NCBI GenBank assembly: GCA_031308135.1 | Contig: JAHLJT010009436.1 | Coordinates: 155,580,750 to 155,644,749, forward strand | Origin: Acheta domesticus | Lineage: Eukaryota > Arthropoda > Insecta > Orthoptera > Gryllidae | Reading direction: 5' to 3' | Length of the DNA stretch: 64,000 nucleotides | Shown here: in pieces, positions 12,280-25,000 of the stretch | Position numbering within the stretch: the stretch's first letter is position 1 | Layout of the letters: every line of letters begins with the position of its first letter | Position numbers and translations under genes: made by a program | Notes under the pieces: model-generated | What the model was told of the DNA's origin: nothing | The model's input: only the letters and a program-made list of their open reading frames with translations | Database searches by the model: none

Positions 12280-12710
12280 CCGCGATCACGTTCCCGGCGT
12301 GTTCTAGAACTATTACTCCCTGAAGCCAGTTCCCCGTTAGTTGGGTTTTGTAGTGGACATAGGAGCACTTGCACGTGCCCGCTCGCGGAAGGATGCGGCC
12401 GTCTAATGGCCCGGGGCGAGCGTCTGAGAGGAGGGATCTTGTCGAGTGGCGAGCTCTGTCGGCGGTCAGCGCCCGCGACGCCCTGGCTTGTCAGGCCGCT
12501 CCCACCTCCCTCGGCCTCCCCGTCCTTGCCACCCGCCGCGCCCCTGCCGCCCCCGCCCCCGCCGCAACACTTAATTGGCGATGGCCACAGCGCTGCGTCA
12601 GCGGCCCGACGCCGACGCCCGCCAGACGAAGCGGGACGACGCGACGCCGCGCGACAGCACTGCGGTCTGCCATAGAACATCTCTGCCAACGTCGCAGATG
12701 TAACTCACGT
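12280..12710. other. CpG-rich island 7
   Basis: CpG-dense block with a CTTAATTGG word at about 12569-12577. Frames are Pro/Ala/Arg low complexity. No exon is recognised. Confidence 0.55.
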
Positions 12711-13429
12711 AGAGCTTCAGTTGGGCCGTTTTTGCTGTCGCAGTCTGTCTCCACCGCTACTTGTCGATCTGGACTTGGTGTATCTTATTGTGGAAATTGG
12801 TTCTATTTTGCTTCTTCTTACTACTATTATTATTGTTATTACGAACGTTATTGTTATTACGCAACCGTTATTAAATACTATTACATTTCTGTTACTACTG
12901 TTATACTACCTTTATTATTCAAATTCTTTAGACTTTCAGTTGTGCTGTAGTATTAACTTGTTTCAGAGTTTTACCTATTTTAACCTACAATACGGGAACC
13001 TATTTCTCAGTTACTACTTACAGAAGTGTTTATTGTACAGATTAAAGGTATATTTAAGCCTATTGAATCAAACCGAACGCAGTTCTGTTTTTTTCTTCGA
13101 TAATATATTGAATAATAAACAATATTTACATCTCATACAATTGTACATTGCACTTATAGTTAAAAACAATTTATCATCTGCATTTCATTCCCATTTATTT
13201 ATAATTGTCGCGCAATGCGTTAGCTTTATAAGGGTACGAGAAAATGAAAAAGAGAGTGTAAGTGGGACTACACGCAACTCATTAGATAAATCATGCTGTG
13301 CGTGCATAAGCAGAGGGATTAGCATACACGAAAACGTTCCTCTGTGACAGCCGTATTTCAAAGCAAGAAGAGTGCTATTGGGTGTATTAAAATCTTGCCC
13401 TGCTATTAAAAAACGTAACCCGCCGCTCT
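12711..13429. other. AT-rich intergenic DNA
   Basis: TTA/ATT-rich sequence near 12820-12910. A 208-residue frame here is Leu/Tyr/Ile-rich translation of AT-rich DNA without a domain or coding context, and is not accepted as a gene. Confidence 0.5.
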
Positions 13430-13990
13430 CTTCCTGAGCTTCACGGTACGCTCGTCCTGTTGGCCTGCGATTATTTGAAAGATGCTACCAGGCGCGTGCC
13501 CTGTCTCGTCGCCGCCGCCCGTGTTGCGTCGCCCCAATTTGCCTCGCGAAAGACGTCCTTCTAACCGCCACCCATCCCTGCCGTCCTCTCTCACACCGCT
13601 ATCATCCCCGCTACCATCACCAATCCTGACGCCACATCCCTGCCGCAACCACCCGCTGCCGCCCCCCCCCCCGCTGCCGCAACCCCCGCAGCTGCCACAA
13701 CCCCTCGCCGCTGCCGCACCCCCCCGCTGCCGCAACCCCACGTCGCTGCCACCCCTCGCCGCTGCCATCCCCGCCGCCACCACCCCTTCCGCCACCATCC
13801 CCGCCTCCTCCATTGCCGGCGCCCCATCGCCCTGACTCCATTCCCCGCCCCCAACCCCATTGCTGCTCCCAGGTGCTGTGTCCACCGCGGGCCGCCTGTC
13901 CCGTGCGCCGCCTCTGTTTAGTCAGCCTCTTTCCGTCCCGTCCCCTCGCCCTTCCCACGCCTGCACATTCCTTTGCTTGTTCCCTATCCA
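13430..13990. other. CpG/C-rich island 8 with degenerate CCGCTGCCGCAACCC repeats
   Basis: C-rich plus strand with loosely repeated CCGCTGCCGCAACCCC words between about 13640 and 13800. All frames are Pro- or Gly-rich. Non-coding by appearance. Confidence 0.55.
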
Positions 13991-15110
13991 TGCCCTCGCA
14001 CAGTGGCACAAAGCAAGAGTATTGTACCAACCCTAGCCCTTAACTGGGCCAAATAGTTGTGTTCTCACGGAGTAGAGGAGATATACGGTGCATTTTTCAG
14101 ACTACGCGCCTTTCGTCTCTAAGATAACAGGCTTCAAATCTAGGTCGATTCATGTGGAATTTGGAATGGCCAAAGAGAGATCACGGAAGGTTTTTTTCGG
14201 GGTTCTCCAGTTACACCTGCTTGTCTTTGAGCCATTTCTCTTTCATTCATATCATATCATAACCACTAATCCATCAAATCATTCACCTCTGAGAGGTCCG
14301 AACTGGATAGGGTCTGAGAATCATTAGGAAGAATAAAAAATGTAAAATATTGCAACTTGCTGGGTAATAATTCTCACCAGTCTTGCCCTAATTTACGACA
14401 TTTATTGCCAATTACGCAGGCCAGAAATATTAGAGGACCGAGATTTATGAAATATTTTGAAATTGACTCGCAAATATAATGTCATAACTTCTCAAGCCCA
14501 AATAATTCGGAAATATAGACGATTATGTAATCTCAGGAAGTACTCAAATAGAGAACCAAAAACCAAAACTTCCAAAATATACAGTCACTGTTTAAGTGAT
14601 CCGTTAATAGTACAGATAAATATTTCGCAAAGAAAAACTTTTAATTGAAATTATATTGCAAACTCGTTTTCACATATACAAAATTTGAATTCATAAAGTC
14701 AATTTTTTGTGTTATTTAATTAAGAGCAGTAAACAACAATTGCCCTGTTATACGTTTTTTTTTTGTTTTAATAGTTCCCCCTCCCATGGTAAGGAGGAAT
14801 TTGTGAGCTTTAAACCATTTAAAGTAGAATTCTAATAATTTATTTCAATGAGAAAACTACCATATCTCTTGCATGATGTTCTTACATGCGAGTTGTTACA
14901 TAATACATGCTAGTTACACAATACATATTAGCTAAACACATTGCTAGTTATTAAATAATAAGAATTTCTATATCGAATTTCTTCCTGAAGGGAGTAAAAC
15001 ATCATTCCCAGTAATGTCAACTCATGACGTGCGAATACCGCGTATTGATAATAAAAAAAATCGGTACGTTCACATAAAAAATGGAAACTTATGATGGAAG
15101 TATACAAAAA
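13991..15110. other. AT-rich intergenic DNA
   Basis: No gene, RNA or clear repeat is recognised over this stretch. Confidence 0.55.
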
Positions 15111-15111
15111 A

Positions 15112-15620
15112 AATGGCATCTTCGTCCACTGTGCACCGCCCCACCGGGCGGCGCGGAGCGGCGCGGCAGAGGCGCGGCGGCAGCCCGCCTTTTTATCAGG
15201 CTCCTTTTTGTGCCTGCCCCGCTCGTTTATTTTTCTCATCTTCTTTTCAATATCCGATTTCACGGCGGCGGCGGAGGCGGCGACCGGGCGGCGCGGCGGC
15301 GGGGCGGCGCTGACGGGGGCGGGGGCGGGGGACGGCGCGGGGCGCTGAGCTGTCACCCTGCAGGTAGCGCGGGAAATTGTTTCTGAGGCGGCGTTGGCGG
15401 CGGGCGAAGACCGCCCTTTTGCCGCCGTTCCCGCCGCCGCCGCCGCCATGTCCGTCGCGCCCCAACGCGTCGAAAAAGGGCGGAATTAGACTGCGGCGGC
15501 GGTGGCGACGGGAGCCGGGGATGGGGGATGGCTGCGCGAAACCGCCGCGCCGCTGAACGCGGCGACGTAGGTCGAGAGCGGGACCGCTTCGCGGAAAGGC
15601 CGTCCGCTGTCTCGGTGGTG
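15112..15620. other. CpG-rich island 9 with embedded GGAATTAG word
   Basis: CpG-rich with (GGCGGC)-like runs. An AT word CGGAATTAGAC lies at about 15481-15491. It directly abuts the 20-bp minisatellite. Open frames of up to 243 residues on the minus strand are Pro/Arg-rich here and repetitive beyond, and carry no domain. Confidence 0.55.
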
Positions 15621-15630
15621 GTGAGAATGG

Positions 15631-15955
15631 TTGAGGTGAGTTGAGGACGTTTGAGGTGAGTTGAGGACGTTTGAGGTGAGTTGAGGACGTTTGAGGTGAG
15701 TTGAGGACGTTTGAGGTGAGTTGAGGACGTTTGAGGTGAGTTGAGGACGTTTGAGGTGAGTTGAGGACGTTTGAGGTGAGTTGAGGACGTTTGAGGTGAG
15801 TTGAGGACGTTTGAGGTGAGGGGAGGACGTTTGAGGTGAGGGGAGGGCGTTTGAGGTGAGGGGAGGGCGTTTGAGGTGAGGGGGGACGTTTGAGGTGAGG
15901 TGAGATAAGGACGTTTGAGGCGAGGGGAGGACGTTTGAGGTGAGGTGAGGTGAGG
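15631..15955. repeat. 20-bp minisatellite; each unit carries a consensus 5' splice-donor word
   Basis: Nine perfect units of TTGAGGTGAGTTGAGGACGT start at 15631 and recur every 20 bp to 15810. About seven diverged units follow, in which TT becomes GG and one is 19 bp. Every perfect plus-strand unit contains GAG|GTGAGT, which matches the metazoan 5' splice-site consensus. On the minus strand the array reads as a 20-residue cycle in open frames. No host exon is evident, so use of these donors is unknown. Confidence 0.95.
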
Positions 15956-16555
15956 CGACTGCAGGTAAGTTGAGACAAGATGTTGGCGGGTTGAGGTAAA
16001 TGAGTAGTAGACGTTAAGTGGCTGTGGGGTTCTCGAGAAAGTCTTCAAGGATTGGTATAATGGAAACTAGAGGATGTTCGAGCGTGGTGTAATGGTCCGG
16101 TGAATGAAAGAGCGAAAGCAACAATGCCGTAAATCTCAACATGGGAGTCTTAGCGCCGTTATAATATTTGAATTTTATAATTGCAGAACGCATATAAATG
16201 ATGAAATATTCCGGTATTAATACATTTTATAATTTTGGGATTGATGTTAACGCAAAATTCTTCACTTGAATTGTTGACCTACAACCAAAACCTCGAAAGG
16301 GGGGGGGTCTTGCTTAATTCAGGTACACGGACTTTAGAGTATTGCTCTAAACGGAAGAAAAATATTCTGTAACGAATCATTTCGTCCGTATTTGCTTCTA
16401 AAAGATCCTCAGTCTGTGCTAAGGTAGCTTGTTAACGCATATCGATGCTTAGAAGATTTCAACAATATTTCGACTTAATTTTCACATTTTTTGACAGTTA
16501 ATTCTTTATTGACCAAGGTATAACTAGTGTTTCTCATAAATGTTGTTTAATGCAT
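15956..16555. other. AT-rich intergenic DNA
   Basis: Nothing recognised. Confidence 0.5.
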
Positions 16556-16800
16556 TGGTGCACGTGGCATGCAGAGCCCGAAGGGGTCGTTGGCACCGAG
16601 TAGGAGAGGGGGCGGGAGGCGGGCGAGCGCCACAAAGAGGTCGTAACGCGTCCGTCGCCGCGGAAGCAGTCTCCGCCCGAGGAAGCGCCGGACAGGAGGG
16701 CGGCGGCGCCACGGCGCGGCGCGGCGGGGGCAGGAAATTGGCTGTGGGCGCCCGCGCCTCTGCCCTCCCCTGCCCCGCCCACCACAGTCACACACTCTCC
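16556..16800. other. CpG-rich island 10
   Basis: Short GC-rich block with GGCGGCGGCGCC-type words. No exon is recognised. Confidence 0.5.
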
Positions 16801-17745
16801 CTTGCTCTAACGCCTCTTTGCACCCATGACACCAAGCGTTTGGTGAGGTCTCAGAGTAATTATAAGAGTGAGAATAATTATTGTGTGTGAATTGAACTAA
16901 AAAGCTAAGAAGTGTATTATATTTCTTTATGATTATTCTTCTTTCTCTATATGTAATATATAAAAATATTTGGTTTAGCATATATAAAAGAAAATTGGTC
17001 TTTATTATTAATATTAGTTTTAATATTAGTATTATTGTGTTTAAACATTAATTTCTTAAGTATTTCTTAAGTATTTCAATTTATAGAAATAAACGTATGT
17101 GTTATTTGCAATTTACTTCGTTGGTAAGATTTGTTGAATGGTTTTGTTTCGTGCAGTTATCACGAGTTTCGAATTGTAGAGTGGCAGCGATTTACGATTG
17201 CTTGCAGTGAAGTAGCGTATTGCTCTCTGACTCAAATGAAATATGAAGGGTAATCTCACCATCTCTTTTTGAGTTCTCAGGAGCCTCGGCATTATTGCTT
17301 GCACATCACATAGAGACTCTCCCTTTTCGCCTTATTGTTTGGTGGTCGCTGCTACTATCGCAGATCCTTGGGTAGCGAGTGAAACTTACTCTTCTAATCT
17401 ATGAATACAGGGAATGAAATTGTGCTTAGTAAGTATTGACTTTCTCGTGGATGATTCTGTAATTCTTCCCAAGCTCTTCTCATTTCCTGTCATACTTCAC
17501 TGCAGCAATTGCACTCGATTTCTATTACTTCATCATGCTCATTTTATGAAATGTTGATCGTTGCCTTATACCAGGTTTAAACGCGTAATGGCGAGATTCA
17601 GAAACCTTCCTCATCGTCACTCTACTCATCTTATATGTTAAATTAAATCTAGTATGTTGTGTGTAAGTCACCTGACCTTCATTACGACTTCATGTTCTCG
17701 TTCCGTGTTCACGACGATGCATCTAACGTTCGTGCCGACGTACTA
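16801..17745. other. AT-rich intergenic DNA
   Basis: AT-rich, with ATTATTA-like words near 17005-17040. No gene is recognised. Confidence 0.5.
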
Positions 17746-18000
17746 AGAGGAGCGTAATGAGGAAATGCTGGCGTCGTAAAGCATCGGTTGACGCCAGAGA
17801 GCATCGATTAAAACCCCGGAAGTGGCGGAAGAATTATGCGGCGGGGGCGCGGATGGCGGGCGGGCGGGCGCCGTAAACGCTGGGAACCGGCGCCGCGCCG
17901 GCGAAAGCAGCAGAGGGCGGCGGCGGAGGCGGCAGAAGCGGGCGGGCGCTCACCGAGCGGCGCTCTGACGCACAGTGGGCCGAGCAAGAGACGAATGGGG
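17746..18000. other. CpG-rich island 11 with GAATTATG and CGTAAACGC words
   Basis: A GC-rich block carrying GTAATG (about 17755), GATTAAAACC (about 17806), GAATTATG (about 17831) and CGTAAACGC (about 17871). The last word recurs in the island at 42825-43110. Candidate regulatory element. Confidence 0.5.
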
Positions 18001-18755
18001 TGAAAGGCGATGCAAAGCTTTTACGTAGATTTTAATTAATTGTGACAATTAAAAAGAGACTAAAAGTAAAAGTTAAGACTAAAGTTGTTTTCTGTAGATG
18101 CCATTTTCTATAATAGGTTTATTGCATGTACCAAATTAATTTCTGAGTTCCGTCGCAATATTATCCCATAATACGAAGTTTCGGTTACAGTTGTCACAAT
18201 TATTTCGTCTCTATAAGTTACTTCGGAAATAGTGCCATCATTTTAATGAAATTGGTTTAATAACTAGTTAAATATTATTAAATAAATGTTCATAATATAG
18301 TTTTCGTCTCATTAATTTGTCCTATTCAAGGAAAATTAAATTTCTGCATAAAAAAGAGGGTAGAGGAAAAGCATTGTTAGAACCTAATATTTCTGTAGAA
18401 AAAGGCATCTTAAAAAGTACAAAATTCGACTGATGATTTTCTCTCAAGTCTTGTGTCCTTAAATAAGTCCGCTTTTCATGCTATTTTAATGACATTATAA
18501 TCATCGCTTGTTTATATTTAATGCATTAAAACATTTCAATGTAGTACTTTACAAATGTTAATTAATAATTACTTCCGCATTTTAAACACATCTCTATCTG
18601 TCGCATTAAAACAACTTATTCATTTAAATTAAATAAAATATTAGAAAATATTGTTAATCCAGAAAAATCAAATTTAAATAGAATGAAACAGAAAATAAAA
18701 CCCTATATGAAAACAGGATCGAATAATAAATTGGAATTTTGTTTGTGGTGATCAC
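18001..18755. other. AT-rich intergenic DNA
   Basis: Nothing recognised. Confidence 0.5.
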
Positions 18756-19060
18756 GTCGTCCCACTGTGCGGCGAGTCGAGTGCAGAGGCGGCGGGGAAG
18801 ATGGCGGTGGCGATGGGTCTCCTGGCGAGCGGCGCTCGTGACGACGCTATCGCGCGAATCGGCGGCCATCCGCTCCGCTCCACTCCGCTCCGCTCTGCCG
18901 CGCCGCGCCGCGCCGCGCCGCGCCGCGCCGCGCCGCGCCGCGCTCGCCCTCTGCCCTCTGCGCGTCTCGGAAAGAGAGAGAAAGCGCGACGGGGGCAGAG
19001 GTGGACATGACTCAGAAATGAAGGTTGGCGGTGGCGATGGGCTGACGAAGTGCGCTAAGT
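18756..19060. other. CpG-rich island 12 with GCCGC pentamer run and YY1/Pho-like word
   Basis: Contains AAGATGGCGG at about 18797, matching the YY1/Pho core, and a tandem GCCGC pentamer run at about 18897-18942. It resembles a promoter-type island. No downstream exon is recognisable, so a transcription start is only possible, not shown. Confidence 0.5.
18897..18942. repeat. (GCCGC)n pentamer microsatellite
   Basis: About nine tandem CCGCG/GCCGC pentamers. Confidence 0.85.
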
Positions 19061-20399
19061 CGTCCAGGTCCCGAAAGAAGGTGCATAATGCACGTTGATT
19101 TCAGAAATTCGGTGACGGTGTAACTTACTTGGCAGAAGCTTAATTCAGCCGAATGTGGGATTTAAAATAGTAATTTTCTATTTTGGGCTCAAATAGTAAC
19201 ATGAAATATATTTTTACAGTCCTTTTAAATTTGGAGCTGAAAATATTCGGCACTGAATCTTTTGGAAGACGACACGGTTTAACCCATTCAGAAAACTCTC
19301 GATCGACACTGCCAAATCTACCTCGCTGTGAATTCTTCCAATGAATTCAGGAACACAGTGGATGTCTCAACCTTACTTAGTAGTTAAAAGACCCGTAGAA
19401 TCCAGTACATAAATAAATAAAAAATAACAATTACATAAAGAAATAAAAATAACAAATAAATAGACTGAAATAGCTAGTATATTCTAGTTATCCTAGATGT
19501 ATGATGAAGCAATCACAATTCGCTCAAATTGCAATAATTGTGTCCATGCTAAAAATACACCTCTGTGGAATTGGTCACTAAACCCGTTCAATACCGAGTG
19601 AATTTTGAACACAACGGGATCGAGACAAATTTTCGCGACGCAATTTGCCTCCGTTTCCCGTCGTGGCCATTTTCCACCCTTGAGTTCTTCCCCATTCATT
19701 TCACAAATCATCTCATTCCCATTTCCTGAGAGGATTGGAACTTCATCCAAGGTGCCAATCCCCTGCGAGCGCCATATTGGGCGTCCACCGTCGCAGCACT
19801 GCCATCTGCAGGGAGGGTGGGCGGTGTGGGGCGGGGCGGGCGGTGCTGGGCGAAACGCGGCCGCGGGCGGGGTTGCGGTCGACGCCCGCGGAACGGCGCA
19901 GCGAGTGCCGCGCTCCACAATGAGAAATTGTCCCAGATCGAGAGATTTCCGGAGTACGAGACCAAGAGGACTCCGCAGTATCCGAGATGTAGAAACGGAG
20001 TAGAGTAAGAAAATGTATTCACTCTAAACGTATGGGCGAATACAAGCAAAGTGATGAGTGGAGATGTTTTGTAGATATGCTATTTGGAAAGCAGTTGTCG
20101 CAATGTAGTTTCACGTTTCTTGGATGCACCCTTGGCACTACGTTCAGAATGTCCATCTTTGTCCATTATATTATATACGCATGTAATTCTTGTAGATAAC
20201 AATTTTTTATGGTATTTTTCACTTCCTTTGCCTCATGTTTCTTCGATGGTTCCAATTTCAATATATACTCTTTTTAGTATATTGCAATATGTTAACCTTT
20301 ATCACTACCTATTTTAGTGTATAGTTACCGGTTCGAAGGAAGTGTATTGTCACTTCACTGAAATTTACACAACCAGAAGTTTTGGTTTTGTGAGATGGG
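19061..20399. other. AT-rich DNA with small CpG island at 19781-19925
   Basis: Mostly AT-rich. A 140-bp GC-rich block lies at 19781-19925. No gene is recognised. Confidence 0.5.
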
Positions 20400-20680
20400 C
20401 CTTTCAGGCTTCGGGTGCGGAGCTCCGTCGGCTGCCGGGCTGGCTTCCTGCGTGAGCGGCCGAGGCGGGCAGGGCGGGCGGCCGGTGGGCGGCGCGGCGG
20501 GCAGCCCTTGCGCTCAAGAGCCGGTCCAAGTTCTGCGAGGGCCAAGTGGCGCCGGAAGTGGCGCAGACGGCCCGCCGGAAGCCCGGAAGGCACCGGCGAA
20601 GGGCCCTCGTGGCCGCCAGCGTAATGAGAAGCGCGCAAGGGCTCCTGCGGGGGGCTCTGCGGATCCCGTGGGGTTTTGGT
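20400..20680. other. CpG-rich island 13
   Basis: GC-rich block with open frames on both strands that lack any recognisable domain. Treated as non-coding. Confidence 0.5.
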
Positions 20681-21765
20681 GTCCAGTCGACGTTGTTTCT
20701 AATTTGAATGAGATGTCTTGATTGCGGACTTCCGTTGCAGTCAACAAGAAATAACGTTTTCTCAAGACGTGTTGCCATACGTCTAGGTACAGTTAAAAGC
20801 CGTGCAAGAAAATTCACACTTACCTCATTCCATAAATATTCATATAGCATTCCTTTCTGTTGTACTTTCTCTCTTTTTGCCTGTTTATCCTTACATTTGC
20901 GATTTATCTTTTTAGTTAAACCTGTCAAATCGAAGCCCACAGCATTGCTAAAATGCGAAATATTCCTAGAGACTGAATATTACAAATAATTAGTGAACAC
21001 AAATAAATATCAACGAAGATTCTGTAGAATAAAAGGAGGAAGAAATGTAGATATCTTCACACTCTGAGAATCCGTTTTGGTTTTTTACTACATTTTAAGT
21101 GGAATGATCGCAATTAATTCAAACTCTCGAACCCAAAATTTGAGTTCATTTTTAATAAGATAATTAGAGAGCGGATTTTGATGAAATGGCATTTTTTCTT
21201 TTCATGTTAGAATAATGCTTTTTAGAATAGATTAATTTCATGTTATGACAAAAGAAAATTACCCATTTGTAAGTAGTTTTTTGCATTTTTCGTCGATTTC
21301 GATTAAGTTGTTTTATTTCTTACCTTTTCCGCCATATTAAGACATTTTCGCTGATTTCATCGATTGATTATCATTTTAATGATACTTTCTTCAAATAATA
21401 TTTACGAGATGCAACAAATAATGTTCTTTACTAAATTCCTGAGTAGCGTTTTTGATTTTTTCGCTCATAAATTATACTGTCAACCGTTGCATGTAATCTA
21501 TGGTTCCTGTTCCGCCCTTCAGGGCCATTGTCAGTTAGTGGGATTTCGCAATAATTAAAGACGTAGATTTTCTGGTAAACAGCGGTTCAAACTAAAAGTT
21601 TACAAGCTTCGTCCACGTGAAAGAAAGGAAGAAGCCTTCATTACATCAATAACATCTCCAACATTCATCAGAACTGGTTTCGATCAAATTTACGGCATTT
21701 TTCTTTGCTTTTAGGGCATTTTAAAAAAGATTTTAAGACCGTTTTGTTGATCATTTTTGGCGGCG
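20681..21765. other. AT-rich intergenic DNA
   Basis: Nothing recognised. Confidence 0.5.
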
Positions 21766-22040
21766 TGCGCACCGGAGTGACAACCCGCAACGCCCTTTCC
21801 GCGCGGGCATTGTATGTTTTCTCAACTCACAATTTTACCTCAACGTGAACGCACTCATTCCACGCGCGTGAGGCGAGGAAGCGTTTGCGCGCAGTGAATG
21901 CCTTGCGATGGAGTTGTGTGCGTGCGCAGGAGTCGCGCAGTGGCGGCCGGCCACCCAGCCGACGACAGCCTCCCACCGTTAAAGACCTCGCTCAGTGGGC
22001 TGAAGCGACGCCCAAAGCGAATGGCATTTGGCCCAAGCCG
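21766..22040. other. CpG-rich island 14
   Basis: Moderately GC-rich block with many CGCG and GCGC words. No exon is recognised. Confidence 0.45.
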
Positions 22041-25000
22041 AAGCTACTGTTTCGATAAGCGGAACTATGGAAGGTGACACATGTATAAATGAACATGAAA
22101 GAATGTAAAATGAATAGGCGCGTTTTTAGCAATTTTCAAAGTTTCTTTCGAGTTGCGACATTTATTTTTTATAGCAAGAGAAGTCCAAATAATGTTTATA
22201 CTTTTATGTATTATTTATACTTTTTTATACTTTTATAATGTATATACTTTTAATATTAAATTTCTTAATAACGGGTGGTACGGGAAATACAAATCTTTCA
22301 TAGCCACCTAGTATGTAGTTTCATGAAGGGATGTAATACTTCTTTTTCCGATTTGTTATACATTTGTAATCATGCCTGCAAGTGACTCGAGGATTCGGTA
22401 TTAATAATTTATAATTATCAGCAATATGAACGCTGCGATAATTAATTATTTTGCTTTTAATTATCCAAAAGAAAGTAGGCATTTTAAAGTAACAAGTTTT
22501 ATGTATTTCTATTTTTTATTTTCTATTTTTGTGGAATGAAGAGCTCAGTGACGCTTCACAAGAATGTTCCTTCATCAAAAATATTTCCTCGCCAAGTTGC
22601 AATAAATAACACTGTCAAAGTAGGTGATTGAAATGATTTGGGTTACAAAATATCATTTTCAATACCCATTTTTTGCGGTACTGGCTATCTTCGCAACGCA
22701 TTCGTGTAATCCTTTTTTCTAAACAAATATTCGTATTTGTATAATATAATAATGATGCAGCAGTAAAGTGGAGTGAATGACAAAGCATTGATCACTTCGT
22801 AATATTTCTTATTTGGCGAGGATTTTGGTTCATTTTGAACTTGTGCGTGGAAAGCTGCGCGCTCGTCATTGCTGCACCTGTAACGCTACTGTAGGCGGCG
22901 CGCGTTCGACCGGGGCGCGCGGCAGACGTAGCGCTTTCATCTTCTTGTACCTTTGGCCCTCGCCCTTCACCCTTGCCCACCCTCACATTGCCCCTTCTCA
23001 TCCCTGCCATGCACCACCAGCTCCCAAATGCCACAGGATTACCGTGTCTTTAATACATTTGATTCGAAAGATCACAGTCACGTGTACAATAAGGTGAGAT
23101 TTATTTATATTGTAGGAGCTCGAATGAATCTCTAGAATTCAATAAGAACTTGGCAGCTAAAGGATTATTAGAATGGCGGTCTTGAGTTGCGAATGGAGCG
23201 GCCGGCTGGCCAACCTCCCACCTCGCACAGTGGGTGAAAGCGACGCCGTTAACGAATTGCATTTGCCGAATTCTGGAAAGTAAAGTATCAATTTTCTTTA
23301 AATTGGAATGCATTCGCTTTCGGAAAAAATAAATTATAAAGATAACTGTAGAGTTATTTTTTGACCTTCCAGAAACTTTGCTTGCTAGTGTTCATGAATG
23401 CACAATACGGTACTGGGACAAATGCATCCAAAATTGATATGTCGATGAGACTTCAAAAATATAATGTACGTACGTACTTCTTTCAAGAAGTTTTTTTGTT
23501 CGGTATTATTTTTGTTTCATGCTGTAAGGAGCCAAACTCCCAGAAGACCTTCTTTTCTTAGCAAACAAATCCAAAGCTGTCTGGTAATGAAAAGGCTACC
23601 TGGGAGATTGCAATAACTTTTGTGGTGCAGTTTATAGCGCAGGGTGTAAGAAAAGAAGAAATATGTTTACCCAACCTTTTATGCTGTATACGTACGATAC
23701 AATTTTCTTTTTTATTCGTCCCATACGCATCAGCATCGTTTCGTCCTTTGCAGCATTTGAGCATCTGTTAACTTCCTTATTTTTAGACTGCGTACAACTT
23801 CTGCTTAAACTCTCCTACACTTCCGGGCTCAGGTTTTCATGTGAACCTGCCTGCTCATATAACATCGAGACAATGCCTTTTGCCCTGTTGTTGGCAACCT
23901 CTCTTTCACTGTTAGTACGTGTGTTATTATCTCCTGCTCAGGTTATGGTCCTCTTTATGTCCACTTTTGTCTCAACCACCAAATTTTATTTCGTTTAAAC
24001 TGTGTTCTCTCTCACAAGCCCTTTTTACGGGACATCATTATGTCTTGTCGTCTACTGTGACTGCCTCGTCAAAGCTCGAAGATGTAATTTCTTGCCTCCG
24101 TGGTTTCGTGTAATTCGTGTTTATCTCTCCTGCTCCTTTCTTGACAACTCTCAAAAGGATAATTCATGTTTAATGATTACGCCATAGGTTTCGTATTATT
24201 TTGTCTTAATGTATTCGAAACTAGATTACTAATGAATATTTATAAAGCCAGTTGTCATTTCAACTAATATTTTCCTGAAAGAAATCCGTCGATTTCTTTA
24301 GATTTAGAATAGATTTGTCGAGTTTACAATTTCAGGAGCGAGGTACGCGCAGTATTGTATTCTGCAGCTGCGTAGTAAAGTTACATTTTATGTTCCACCT
24401 TAGCTCCCTCCTCCCCTCTCCTCTCTCTGGTTTCGTTTCCTTCGTTTGAGGTATGCTGGAATCCTCTGTGAAAATTTGATTCTTTGCGACTGCTGCTCAG
24501 ATTAAAAGTAATTTTCAATATCTTTCCTCCTCGCCTTTGCAGAAAATTTCAACAAAAACAGTTCTTTCAAAGGTTTACGGTATTTTTGCGGGACACGAGT
24601 TCTTTTCCAAAGTTAAAAGGAAGTCATTATCTAAGTTTCATAAGATACTATTTTAAATAATTCAAAAGATGTTTTGTTGAATTGAAGGATAATCAATGAT
24701 AGTTTCCGAAACAAATTATGTCTTGTAACTCTCTTACGATTCTTTTTAACAGCACTATCGTAATTAACACTATCTTCATATCAGGACTATTGCTGCTTAC
24801 AGGTTGTAAAATGCTCTTCCTACTATCTAGCATGCCTGCGTTTGTCTGCCATTCTTTACCTGAACCTGCGTGCTAGATAAATTCGCGTGCCCCGCACCTC
24901 CTTAGCTTCCTGGTATCTCTACTCCTCTGTCAGATGAATGATCATGGATGCTAGATGTTACATGTGTGCAAATTTCTCATGTCGTCACGCACAAACGGTG

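Noticed and set aside
12721..13347. A 208-residue plus-strand open frame
   Set aside because: Leu/Ile/Tyr-rich translation of TTA-rich DNA without a domain, signal or homologous feature.
15631..15955. Possible CRISPR array
   Set aside because: The 20-bp units are directly adjacent without unique spacers, and the context is eukaryotic.
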